Source: Chondrosia reniformis (taxonomy: Eukaryota > Porifera > Demospongiae > Chondrillida > Chondrillidae). Taken from it: DNA of 64,000 nucleotides. Shown piece after piece: positions 1-9,627 of this stretch. How positions within the stretch are numbered: position 1 is the first letter of the stretch; each line of letters opens with the position of its first letter. Location: positions 6,883,901 through 6,947,900 of the forward strand of contig OX359196.1 in assembly GCA_947172415.1 (NCBI GenBank), read 5' to 3'. The notes beneath the pieces are model-generated. The model searched no databases. It was not told the DNA's origin and saw only the letters and a program-made list of their open reading frames with translations. The position numbers and the translations under genes are program-made.

Positions 1-13
1 TGTAGAAACTAAC

Positions 14-1407
14 TGTTTGATAGTATACCACTCTGTATTCAGTATTGTCCTTCTTGAAGGTGGGAAAATTTATAAGCAAATACATGCAGTCTGAATCCCT
101 TTTCTCTCTCTGTAAATGTTTTGACATTTTTGAAGTAGATGAAAATTTAAGGGAAGAAGAGGAATAATGTTGGCTTAACTTACTAGCATTGATGTGGTAG
201 ATCAGGCTTGAGTGATTGTGATTGAGTAGTCTAAAGCTTACCTCATTGACAAGTTCAATATCTCTAAACACCATTTTATCCATCCATTCACACTCCTGCA
301 CTGCTCCATTTCTATACCTCTTCACCAACTGTTCATATAGCAAGACACATTCACTACATTCATCCATGCAGACAAAAGTTACGCCCTACCTTCTTTAGCC
401 TTGCCATTTCACCTTCCTTCAGCTTCCCAGAAGTGGTGGTTTCTTCCTGACCATCTGCAACCTGATTTTCCCACACTTTTAGATCATGAGATCCCTTGCG
501 TAGACATCTACAGAAATGAGAATATAAAGGACTGAGAAAAGAAAAAAAGAAAAAGTCCACCGAGCCGATTCGAGGAAAAGCAGGATTCGAAGAAAAAAAG
601 GAAAAAAAGTCCACCGAGCCGGATTCGAAGAAAAAAAGGAAAAAAAGTCCACCGAGCCGGATTCGAAGAAAAAAGGAAAAAGTCCACCGAGCCGGATTCG
701 AACCAGCGACCTATGGATTTCTAACACCTCTACAGTCCACCGCTCTACCATCTGAGCTATCGGTGGCTCTGATTACTAATACCTAAAATGGCCCTATTTA
801 TAGTAGCGACTTACCCCCGCTTTCCGAACAAACTTATTGTGGTTCCTCCTACGACTATTCGTTTACCAGGTCCGTAAATATCGTATATAGTTATGGCCAA
901 CTGCGCCGTCCTAGGAATGTCCTTGAACATGATAGGTACTGTCACCCATTCGTTCCAGCTGCAGGTATTAGAAGAAGAAGAATTATTAAAAACAGTTTGC
1001 AGATAAGTAATTCTAAATCAAGTCTAAACATACCTCCAACGATTTGTAAATGGTTTGTGTGCTGTTTGTGAAGGCAAGCTTATGGCCTTTCCATCATCAA
1101 ACACTTGCAACTCTACATACAAATCTGATTTATCCCTACATATTGCAGCAACAATAGATCATGATAATATCCACAAATGGTACAACTTTTTCATAATACA
1201 GTTTCAAGGTATATCCATACATCTATTACTTCTACACAGTGGTTTAAAGTAGATACAAAATGCCTTAAAAGTGTATATTGTGTAAGTTCTTTATTTCTAT
1301 ATCAAACTACTAACTGAAAAGATTGATACTGTCCAGAGAACTGTAGCATTGGGTCGCTTAAGAGAGCCTTCACGTCTCTCTCTCCTCTGTATCCCTCCAA
1401 GGTACCA
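14..1407 (-). CDS. PIK3C3: Phosphatidylinositol 3-kinase catalytic subunit type 3 (VPS34), N-terminal part
   Basis: Class III PI3-kinase makes PI3P on endosomes and autophagosomes. Visible exons on the minus strand, with consistent GT-AG borders and phases: 1315-1407, 1034-1135, 815-958, 390-507, 242-328, 14-109. They encode the N-terminal C2 region and following linker. Recognisable stretches are SLEG-like [17 protein letters not shown] with [40 protein letters not shown] (vertebrate WLDRLTFREIEMINE) and MYLLINF...YRVVYY. All align in order with animal VPS34. The exon with the start codon, upstream of 1407, could not be placed securely, and the helical and kinase domains lie beyond the left edge. 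A tRNA gene sits in the 508-814 intron. Identification is from family knowledge; splice joins are inferred but phase-consistent. Confidence 0.93.
555..668 (-). repeat. Tandem array of tRNA-Tyr 3'-tail copies
   Basis: Just downstream of tRNA-Tyr (in its transcriptional sense) the last ~20 nt of the gene, T-arm half plus acceptor strand, recur near 647-668, 609-629 and 555-574. A broken piece lies near 581-590. Copies are separated by ~18-nt pyrimidine-rich tracts (minus-strand sense), giving a unit of about 38 bp. No A-box or anticodon arm is present, so the copies are not tRNA genes. Confidence 0.9.
683..766 (-). tRNA. tRNA-Tyr (anticodon GTA) with an 11-nt intron
   Basis: On the minus strand the 84-nt gene folds as a full cloverleaf. 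The acceptor stem is CCACCGA/TCGGTGG with discriminator A. A-box (TAGCTCAGATGGTAGAG) and B-box (GGTTCGAATCC) promoters are intact. The anticodon stem GTGGA/TCCAT encloses loop CTGTAG...A with GTA as anticodon. An 11-nt intron (AGGTGTTAGAA) follows position 37, the normal site for eukaryotic tRNA-Tyr introns, leaving a 73-nt mature tRNA. It lies within a PIK3C3 intron on the same strand. Its 3' side runs into T-rich pol III terminator-like sequence and a tandem array of its own tail. Confidence 0.95.
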
Positions 1408-2049
1408 CTGCAGGGAGAGATGCATCCATTCTAAACCAAACAACAGACCGAGGACCATCAGTACACCATTCGAGTCGTATGTATCCTTTAATGGCGGAAA
1501 AACGATCCTCTATCTTTCATTTATATACTACGCATACAGTCTTTGAACTATAGACAAGAACTACACATAAGGATCGTATCAAAAATAATTGGATAAAGAT
1601 TGGAGCGGATGAACTACCACAATGGCTTTGGACGCAAGGAACCTATCGTGTATGTGCCAAGGATTCACAGAAGATCAAGATAAAGAAAAAGACAAAGACT
1701 CCCAGGATCACTGATGAAGGGTGGGATTCCCAGAAACGGCTGTCTGACCCAGTGGAGAAGAAGATGAAAGAAGGGAAAAGAAGGAAGAAAAGACTCCTGT
1801 ATCTTCATCTAAAGCTCTCTTTAGGTTTAGTTCCCCTATAGGCTCTTTTTACAGAATAGGCATATAGCATGTAGGAAAATGGTATCTTAGATTTTTCATG
1901 TGCTCACATTTTTATCTGGAGAGGTACGTTCAAGACACACGAACGAATGTAATAGAAGAAGTGCTCCTGCGATGCATCTGAAATGGTCGCCATATTTATA
2001 TCGATTAATTTACCCAGGGGGAATTACCTGATCTGGCGGGCAATTGAAC
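1408..2049. other. Divergent intergenic region between PIK3C3 and TIPIN
   Basis: The two genes are transcribed away from each other. The segment must hold the missing first exon of PIK3C3 and both promoters. Apart from repeat family 1 copy 1, I see no further gene. A decent splice acceptor (TTTGGTTTAG, minus strand, near 1430-1445) could extend the PIK3C3 exon upstream, but the resulting peptide does not align clearly. Confidence 0.5.
1650..1905 (+). repeat. Interspersed repeat family 1, copy 1 (hammerhead-like core)
   Basis: A ~250-bp sequence found four times in the window; this copy and the one at 46590-46825 (opposite strand) look about 95% identical by eye. It runs from GCCAAGGATTCACAG through CACTGATGAAGGG, GTGGAGAAG and GGTTTAGTTCCCCTATAGG to GGTATCTTAGATTTTTCAT. 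It contains no ORF and has no terminal inverted repeats that I can see, so it is a SINE/retrozyme-like short non-autonomous element. Confidence 0.85.
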
Positions 2050-3874
2050 ATGGACGATGTGGATATGTACGATGATGACCTGGATGAGCCGCTGTTTGCA
2101 GACGAGATAGAAGATGAGGATAATATTCCCGAGCCTCCTTCTCCTATAAATGAGGAGGAGATCCGTCGGAGAGCGCGCCAGCAGGCTGCCTTGGCAGGTA
2201 GAAATGCGACGGACGATAGCCTTAATGTCCCTCTTGGAGAGAACAGCTCAACACAGGGTCACGATGTCAGTGTAACAGAGCAGGCAGCCCAAGTTATAAA
2301 GAAGCGGAAACCTCTTCTCAAGTTTGACGAAAATAGGTACGTAATTACTGAAAACTTGCGCGGTCTCGAGGAAGACTTGCTGCAACGTACATTTAAACAT
2401 TTCCATCAAATATAGACTGACTGGTGAAAGAGGATTAAAGGTCTTAAAGGAGGAGTTTCCTAAATTAAAATTTCGAGGAAAAGGTCATGAAAAGTCAGAC
2501 TTGAAGTTATTGATTAAAGAATATGAGCACTGGGCCCACCGGCTCTTCCCAAAGATGACATTTACAAACATCTTGGAGAGAATTGAAAAACTTCAAGCAA
2601 AGGGAGAAGTGAAGGTATATTTGTCATTGTCACTACAACCACCTGTCACTTTGTCACCACAACCACCTGTGTCACTTTGTCACCACAACCACCTGTGTCA
2701 CTTTGTCACCACAACCACCTGTGTCACTTTGTCACCACAACCACCTGTGTCACTTTGTCACCACAACCACCTGTGTCACTTTGTCACCACAACCACCTGT
2801 GTCACTTTGTCACCACAACCACCTGTGTCACTTTGTCACCACAACCACCTGTGTCATTCTGTCACCTTGTCCATCCGAGTCACTACAATAACCTTACATG
2901 GATGAAGCAACCTGTCCAAGTACAACTGTTGTTGTCTGTTCACAATGTTCAGCCATTTTCCTTAGACTTACTTGAATGGACTGAGATATGGCAATGTTAT
3001 GCAAGACAGACTCGATGATTCGGACAATGAGGAGTCTGATGTCCTATTTCAGAACAACTTGGAGATTGACAGGACAGGTAAGGTAACAATAGATTTATAT
3101 ATTTTATGGAGAATGGTTTGTATTTTAATTAGGTTAATTATATTCAGTTGAGTGTGAAATATTCCACTTTGGATGCAATTTTTAATTTCATTATCAATTT
3201 AGAGCAGAGAGATCAGCTTGTAGATGAGGTGATGGAGAAAAGGGAGGACAGTGATGATGATGATGAAGCATGGAGGATGCTTGGACAGAATCACCTTCCA
3301 GACAAGTGCTCTCTTATCAAAGTAGTATGTTCACTATATGGTACATATACCTCTTTTTGAATGGCCAGCAATTTAGGTGCCACACTGTAATATAGTAGAA
3401 CCCAATTGGTATGATTATATAGTAGTAACTGAACACTTTCCACTTTCTTGTGCTGTACTTTAGGATGGTAGGATGGATGAGGACTGTGGGGACAATGTAA
3501 TGGATGAAAGAGGGGATCTACCTCCTGAAGGCAGTGAAGTTACAGCTCTATGCCGACCTGAAGAGGTAGATCAAGATGCAAGAAGTATTAGTTGTAGTGA
3601 TGGAGCAGTGGATGTATTGGATCAAACTCTGACAGAAATACCAGTTGGTAGTGACTCTCAGTTACCAGTCCTCAAGGTTGCTGATAATGGAGTACAGATC
3701 GTCTCCACCTTTGGTGCTACTGATCAGGAGACATTGACTGTGGACATGTGTGCAACAGTTGACCCCGAGGACCACCACTTCCCAGCAGACAGATCCAATG
3801 AGGGATCCTCACAAGATGACAATTTTTGCAACCTAACCCAGGCAGACGTGGACAATTTAATGAACGCATTTTAA
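2050..3874 (+). CDS. TIPIN: TIMELESS-interacting protein (TIPIN / Swi3-Csm3 family)
   Basis: Fork-protection-complex subunit that binds TIMELESS, stabilises stalled replication forks and supports checkpoint signalling. Exons 2050-2336, 2416-2614, 2966-3077, 3203-3321 and 3464-3874 join in frame to 375 aa. The start is the ATG at 2050 (MDDVDMYDDD). Order: acidic N-terminus, basic KKRKPLLKFDENR leading into the Swi3 domain (LTGERGLKVLKEEFPKLKF, then DLKLLIKEYEHWAHRLFPKMTF), then an acidic low-complexity C-terminus. EHWAHRLFPK is diagnostic for the family. Intron 2 is expanded by a 26-bp minisatellite. The 3' end converges with NDFIP, with 190 bp between stop codons. The fourth exon is the least certain by homology, but its phase fits. 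Confidence 0.93.
2640..2862. repeat. 26-bp minisatellite in TIPIN intron 2
   Basis: About nine near-identical 26-bp units built on TCACCACAACCACCTGTGTC. It lies wholly within the intron between 2614 and 2966. Its three open frames (PPVSLCHHNHL-type peptides) are repeat translations, not proteins. Confidence 0.95.
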
Positions 3875-4064
3875 GAGACAAAATTATCTGCTTCATTACA
3901 ATAGTAAACTTTATTGATTACATTAAATGAAAATACATTTTTATCATTATCCTTCACAACAAACCGTAATGGCTAGTAACACTGTTGTTAAAGATATGAT
4001 ATGCTAAGGCCTATAGTTAAACTATCCAAAAGAGTGTCTTAAGTTTTATTCAAAATTTAGTGTT

Positions 4065-6245
4065 TTACTGATCCTGGGCCTGCAAACGCCTTTCTTCATT
4101 TTTGGCCCTTCCAAACGTGATGAGGCTCTTCAGGAAGAGTAGAAGACCTAAAGAAACGACAGTGCTGAAATAAGCAAAGATTTACGGCTCTACACCAATA
4201 TATTAGACAAGGAATCAGAGCTACATTAGAGTACAACCAACAATGTGGTATGTGCTTACCGCAGAAGGCCAAGATCCAGAGAACCCACCCAATAAAGTAG
4301 TTACTCTGGACATCATATGTCCAGTTGGTAGGTGCAGTTCTGTTGGTCCTTGTTTGATGGAAGTAGGTTTGGTCAAAATAGTTATCAGAAAAGAAATCAT
4401 ACTGAAATACCTGTAGATGTGGAGTAATATATAGGTAGGCGCAATACTTAGGTACATAGACAGTTAGTACGTACATACACAGACAGTTGTGACATATGGC
4501 AAGAATACAGTAATAATTAAGTGCACTATGAGAGTTGAAAGATTGTGAATATAGAATGTGACTGCAGAGGAGAGATAAGCTGGTATATCACATAAGTTTA
4601 GATAGGGTAATCACATACCACCCAGAGAATTGGTATGTTACTTACATTATACAAAACAGCTGTCTGAATTAGTGACAACCCAAATCCAGCTGCTCCTCCC
4701 GTGCTGGCTGCCACCGTTGTCATGAAGCAACAAGAGAAGAGATAACCAATCCATCCAAACAACAGACATACTACAGGAGAAGGCATCCAGTACAGTGAAT
4801 GACCTTATACCACATACACACATTATATAAGACTTCTCACCAAGAAAGAAGAGGAAGAATTCACAGTAGCCTCCTGCAGGGATGCTCTGCCTACTTCTCA
4901 CTGAGTCAGTGTTTTGACCTACATACATAAGTACCGAATTGCAAAGGTCCACAGACAGGGGATGTGGCATTGCACTATGGCTTAGGTATAGGTAAACATA
5001 CAATAACTACCTTCTTACATTCTAAGATAGCCATTTTAATGCACCCTCTTATAATTCACACGTCCATACAATAATACCCAATGTTACCCAATGTTAACAT
5101 AAATATTTACATTCATGCAATATGACAGTGTGTATGCAAAAAGTTCACAATTCCTTATAAGGTAAATACTTTATCTTAAAAATTAAATTAAACAACTAAC
5201 ATACAAGTATATAATTAATCAAATAAATATATTAACTAGACTCACGTCCATTGTCAGGATCATAATCTACTGGTTCTCCTCTCTGTGATACGTGATACAA
5301 TACAAAGACGTTAAATTTGTTACATAATCAATCAAACTTCTTGCATGTATCTTTTATGCAGGTACTTATATACATATAATATGTAAAGCACAGAAGGAAT
5401 GAAATGGCATGCCATGTCATTAAATTAACAGCAATTACAATGATCAATTGGTCCAGTGACTTATCTCTAAACACACTAGTAGTAGAAAGAGTTAGCTAGT
5501 ACTCACTATCAGCTTCTCTGCCTGGTCATACGTGGGTGGAAGAGATGCAGTTGGATTGTAGGTGGGTGGGTGTCCATCCTCATCCTTTGGTTCAGGTGGT
5601 GAATAATCTGGAGGCTTCACAAACTCCTCATCGCACTCATTTTCAAGCTACAAACATCAGAAAACATCACACAAATCTCAAAAACAGGAAACTTGAACAA
5701 AAGTGACAACACAAAGGAATCATTGTGGTTTAGCTCATACAATAGACATTTCGTCATAATGCTCGGAATGACTAAGGAATCACATCTTACATTTGTGTAC
5801 ATTCATGACCACTAGAAAGTGATTAAATGAGGGAAACCCTTTAATATTAACATTTTAGTACGTATGGTATTCACAAACAAAACAAAGATAATACTCCGAC
5901 TGTAAATAGTTCACAATCTATATTTAATGGTTAAGCTATCACTATAGACCGAATACTACAGGTGAATTATAATTCTTCAACATATGGCCTTCACTTCAAA
6001 AACGGCTTTGAGCGAGTCAAAGACTAATCAGATACAGCGTGACACTGGCCATGTATTTAACTTATTGAATTTTGATCATTGAGACGTACACAAATATACA
6101 TTTACAATAAAGGTAATATGGCCATTAAATAGCTTTAAAATGAAACCGATTCCCTCTCAAAGACAAGTCAAGTTGGGTGGCGAGTCTCTTTCTCCAGTGG
6201 GCCTAAATGGGTTCTTCTTACCTTTACATATTTCGGCGCTGACAT
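4065..6245 (-). CDS. NDFIP: NEDD4 family-interacting protein (NDFIP1/2-like)
   Basis: Endosome/Golgi membrane adaptor that recruits and activates HECT E3 ligases of the Nedd4 family through PY motifs. Exons on the minus strand: 6222-6245 (MSAPKYVK), 5507-5677 (or from 5648), 5246-5282, 4841-4918, 4646-4770, 4260-4410, 4065-4147. With the longer second exon the product is 222 aa, close to vertebrate NDFIP1. Motifs: PPDY and two PPTY (PY motifs) in the cytosolic N-terminus. Three hydrophobic segments follow, including FGWIGYLFSCCFMTT...GFGLSLIQ and the final WVLWILAFCGLLLFLKSLITF, matching the family order. The second-exon acceptor is uncertain because the 5648 site would break phase. Confidence 0.88.
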
Positions 6246-6460
6246 TTTCAGTAAAATAGTTTGATATCAAATCTTTTAAACTGTCTTATGAAGACAGCGC
6301 AACTTCAAAAAAATTCTAAGGAACTTCTTGTCTATTACGTCACGTGCTTATGATGAATAACTACGTCACAATTATCACTTGGTAATTCCCGAACCACAAA
6401 TATATTATTATTATTTAATCGTCAGCAATTGGTACTAAAAACATTCAAATATGAAGTTAG

Positions 6461-6937
6461 AGTAGGGATGGTAGTGACTAGCTCATCTAGATGAGCAACG
6501 AAATAAGATAGGGATTATGTGATAAGGCTAACCATACAGAAGTAGGATAATGAAATTACGTAAGTGACTTAACCATGCACATCACTGTTGTGTTTGGGTG
6601 CACCATGGATAGCCGAAGTAGGGATGGTGTGTATGGTTAAGTCACTTAAATTTCAGTATGCCACTTCTGTATGGAAAAAAATAGGGGAACTTTAAGATCT
6701 AAAGCTGATCTTAAAGCATCGATATCATCATCATTGAACTCTGGGTATTACCCTGCCCATTCATTGCGCTCCTCAGGGGGCATGAGTGGGCAGCTGCAGG
6801 GGTAATATCCAGAGTTCAATGATGATGACACTTCTGTATGATTAGCCATGCATAACACACATGATCCCTTTCTTGTTCTGTTACTTGTTCTAGATTCTAG
6901 ATGTGCTGGTCAGTGTTGCAGCATTGCCATCCCTACT
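6461..6937. mobile_element. Foldback/MITE-like element with AGTAGGGATGG termini
   Basis: The left end starts AGTAGGGATGG and the right end is CCATCCCTACT, an inverted repeat that extends loosely inward (both carry CATCTAG about 30 nt in). Nested inside is a second inverted pair (AAGTGACTTAACCAT, near 6562, with ATGGTTAAGTCACTT, near 6638). A strong hairpin also lies inside, with arms containing TCATCATTGAACTCTGG (~6728) and CCAGAGTTCAATGATGA (~6812). No coding capacity. Confidence 0.75.
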
Positions 6938-7261
6938 TTTAAGAATGCCTTTATTAACTGATGCAGTTCCATTATTAAAGAGATCTGACTTTTCCTGACA
7001 GTTAAATACCTGTCCATTGCCATTCACTGGAGCTAAAGAGATAAGAGATTAAGTCAAATTCATAAAATAAAGTATACTTGAAGGTTTGGCAGGGATTTAG
7101 GGTAGCCTATTCCTTAGTCAGTAAAATTTAGAACAGGTACGTGCCTGTAGAAATTCATATGCTAGTGCTAGTCAATAATCGAATGTAACTAAAATCACTT
7201 TATTGCTGATTAATCAAGTGTGTTAATTGAAAATACATTAAATAGGGCAGTCATGCTATGT

Positions 7262-7800
7262 TTAATGTTGTGTTTCATACAGTTTGACAGTGGATATAGC
7301 TACTGTCCAACTGTATGAAACACATGCAATATTGGGATTTCTTATACCGTATATACCATATATATACCATATATATACCATATATATACCATATATATAC
7401 CATACATATACCACATAATCTTCCTTCACAAATTTAAACAAAACATATACAGTGTAGTAGCAAGATCCCAAGTGTACTTTCATCGGCCTGGACTAATATT
7501 AGATCACTTAAAGAACAATTCATAGGATACTAGTCTGACTTAGCCAAACCAGCCAAGTGACCGCAGCCTGATCTTGACCGGGGTACCAAAGTCCCATTAA
7601 ATTGGCAGTGATCACCTCAAAGTTATGCAAGATGGATATTATGTACAGCCTAACAGGTATTACCATGGCAACACCCAAGCAACAACATTGCGGTCATTCG
7701 ACAACTATAGAACACAATATTGACTCAAAACAGCCTGAAAGTGTATATAATTAATTAAGTTTTTCCACTAGCTGGTCTGGACTTGTCAAACAGTAAACAG
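7262..7800 (+). repeat. Interspersed repeat family 2, copy A
   Basis: Shares ordered blocks with 14570-15160: ATAGCTACTGTC, TTGGGATTT, GTACTTTCAT.GGCCTGGA, TATTACCATGGCAACACC, and at the end CCACTAGCTGGTCTGGACTT. The two copies are in direct orientation on either side of the CACTA transposon. Confidence 0.75.
7268..7322. repeat. Near-perfect ~22-bp-arm hairpin
   Basis: GTGTTTCATACAGTTTGACA is followed by a ~10-nt loop and its inverted copy, with one mismatch. It opens copy A of repeat family 2. A (CATATATAC)n-type AT microsatellite follows at about 7347-7412. Confidence 0.85.
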
Positions 7801-7947
7801 CTAGGTACCAAAGATTCCTGGAAATGCATGATATTAGACAAACTATATCGTTTGTTCAGCCTGCAACATAACGTTTTACAATTGTCACAATTACAAAATA
7901 AACTAAGTTTACTACAAACTAAATCATGAAGTGTAACTTGATAAGAG

Positions 7948-9355
7948 TTACTTTGGATTTGTGCAGTCTGAGTCGCTGCAATACTCTGAATCTGAGCCTG
8001 ACTGGTTACTGCTTAATCCTAGGTCTGTCTGTGGCACAGGTTCTTCTGCAATTGATGGCTGTTCTTCCTGTTGTTCTTGGTTGGAGGCTGGCTCACTGAC
8101 AAACACTTGAATAGCCCAGTCTGGTCCTTCCATTCTAGGTAGTTTAGATGCAGAACCTTCAACCCTGTTTTTTTGCACCAAGTTTGTGCCTTTCTGGTTA
8201 CAGTCATTCCTGTACCTCTTGTCCAGTCTTGCTATAAACTTTGAGGCTTCTATAATACAGATATACCAATTTAATGAGAATGATCCTACATGCATGTACG
8301 TATATGGAACAAAATTCTTACTTTCAGATCTCCAAGGTAATTTATGCCTCGTTATTTCATCATCACTGCCACCACTTTCTTCTGTCATAAAGTGGTATGA
8401 CAGCTGCTCCCATGCGGTTGTTTCCTTCCCTGGTTTTACATACTTTGATCGCCTTTTAAATAGCTGAATGTACAATTGAAAGTCCTGTAACTAATGGGCC
8501 AGACATGCTAAAACATGCTAAGCCTTACATTCTTTTGTGCCTGTGTGTTTCTCCTTTTGTGATTGTTTTTCGTAACTTTTTCTTTCCTTTCTGGCCTAGA
8601 ATCATTGAATTCCCTTCTTCTTGACTCATAGTATCTGTAAACAGCTCCTATATATTGATCATCAAACTATCAATTACAATATACCATGCATGCATGTTGC
8701 ATACAGCATCAGTGACACTTACGTTTTAAATCAGCCTCCTTCTTATCTACAAATTTAACTCTTAACTCATCCAATATTTTATTTTTTATTTTTTGATTAT
8801 CTTCACTGTTGTATCTACAGTTAGGAAAATTGAACTAATACATATTCAGTTGTTCATACTCACAATAGAATTAAGATTTGACTTACTTTTCTGCTGGCTT
8901 GAACTGGTTTTCCTTGCCATAGCTTTGATGCAGCTGCTTAACAGATCGCTATTTCCAGAGGAAAATGATAATGACCCTTAACATATGTTGGAAAGTTAAC
9001 TGATGGCTAATTAAGCTATATAGCTAATACTTACAGAAACATCAGGTGGAAGTTTATTAGAACTCTGCAGGCCTACTTGCTTTCTTTGTTGAGTTTCCTG
9101 TAGGTTGAAGACGGATATTTGTTCCTTTATTGTGGCACTTTCCTTTTTCAGTTCTTCTATAGCTGTTGCATGTTCCATACTGATATTGAGAATCATATCT
9201 AATTTCTGATTAAAACTAACAAAGGAACTGGATATGGAATTATGGCTTGCAGGTGTTCCAAGAGTACTAGCAGCTGGAGAAGCCTGTGTGTTTCCAAAGA
9301 ACCTTCTTGTGGACAGACCACCACTGGTACCCTGAGCACTACTGCTATTAGCCAT
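7948..9355 (-). CDS. Second gene of the CACTA transposon (accessory protein)
   Basis: Exons read on the minus strand: 9035-9355, about 8880-8950, about 8727-8811, about 8527-8636, about 8330-8490, 7948-8252. The product starts MANSSSAQGTSG, has a short coiled coil (LDMILNISMEHATAIEELKKES), then very basic stretches (SRREFNDSRPERKEKVTKNN). A conserved-looking block FMTEESGGSDDEITRHKLPWRSE joins KASKFIARLDKRYRND, and the tail is acidic. It follows the transposase on the same strand, the gene order expected of a CACTA element. Function unknown; possibly a DNA-binding TnpA-like partner. Middle exon borders are approximate. Confidence 0.7.
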
Positions 9356-9627
9356 CTTTTCTCTGTATCCCGCTCTTTTTGATTGAAAAAAATGGCCGAC
9401 ATAGGCATAAGTTATTTTAATTGCCTAAAATGGCTGACATTGCATTATGCATATATATATACAGTGCAAGTTACAATATATAAATATATATATACTGCAA
9501 TCATCAGCTTAACATAATTATTTACAATTCTATATAATTGCACATTGCTGCATTAAATACAGACCTTTTAATTTCATATGTATATTTCATCCATAAAATT
9601 ACAATTGTAAATTATACGTAGCTACTA

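Noticed and set aside
2501..3018. HHNHLCHFVTTTT-type plus-strand frames
   Set aside because: Read through the TIPIN intron 2 minisatellite; the real exon ends at 2614 and resumes at 2966.
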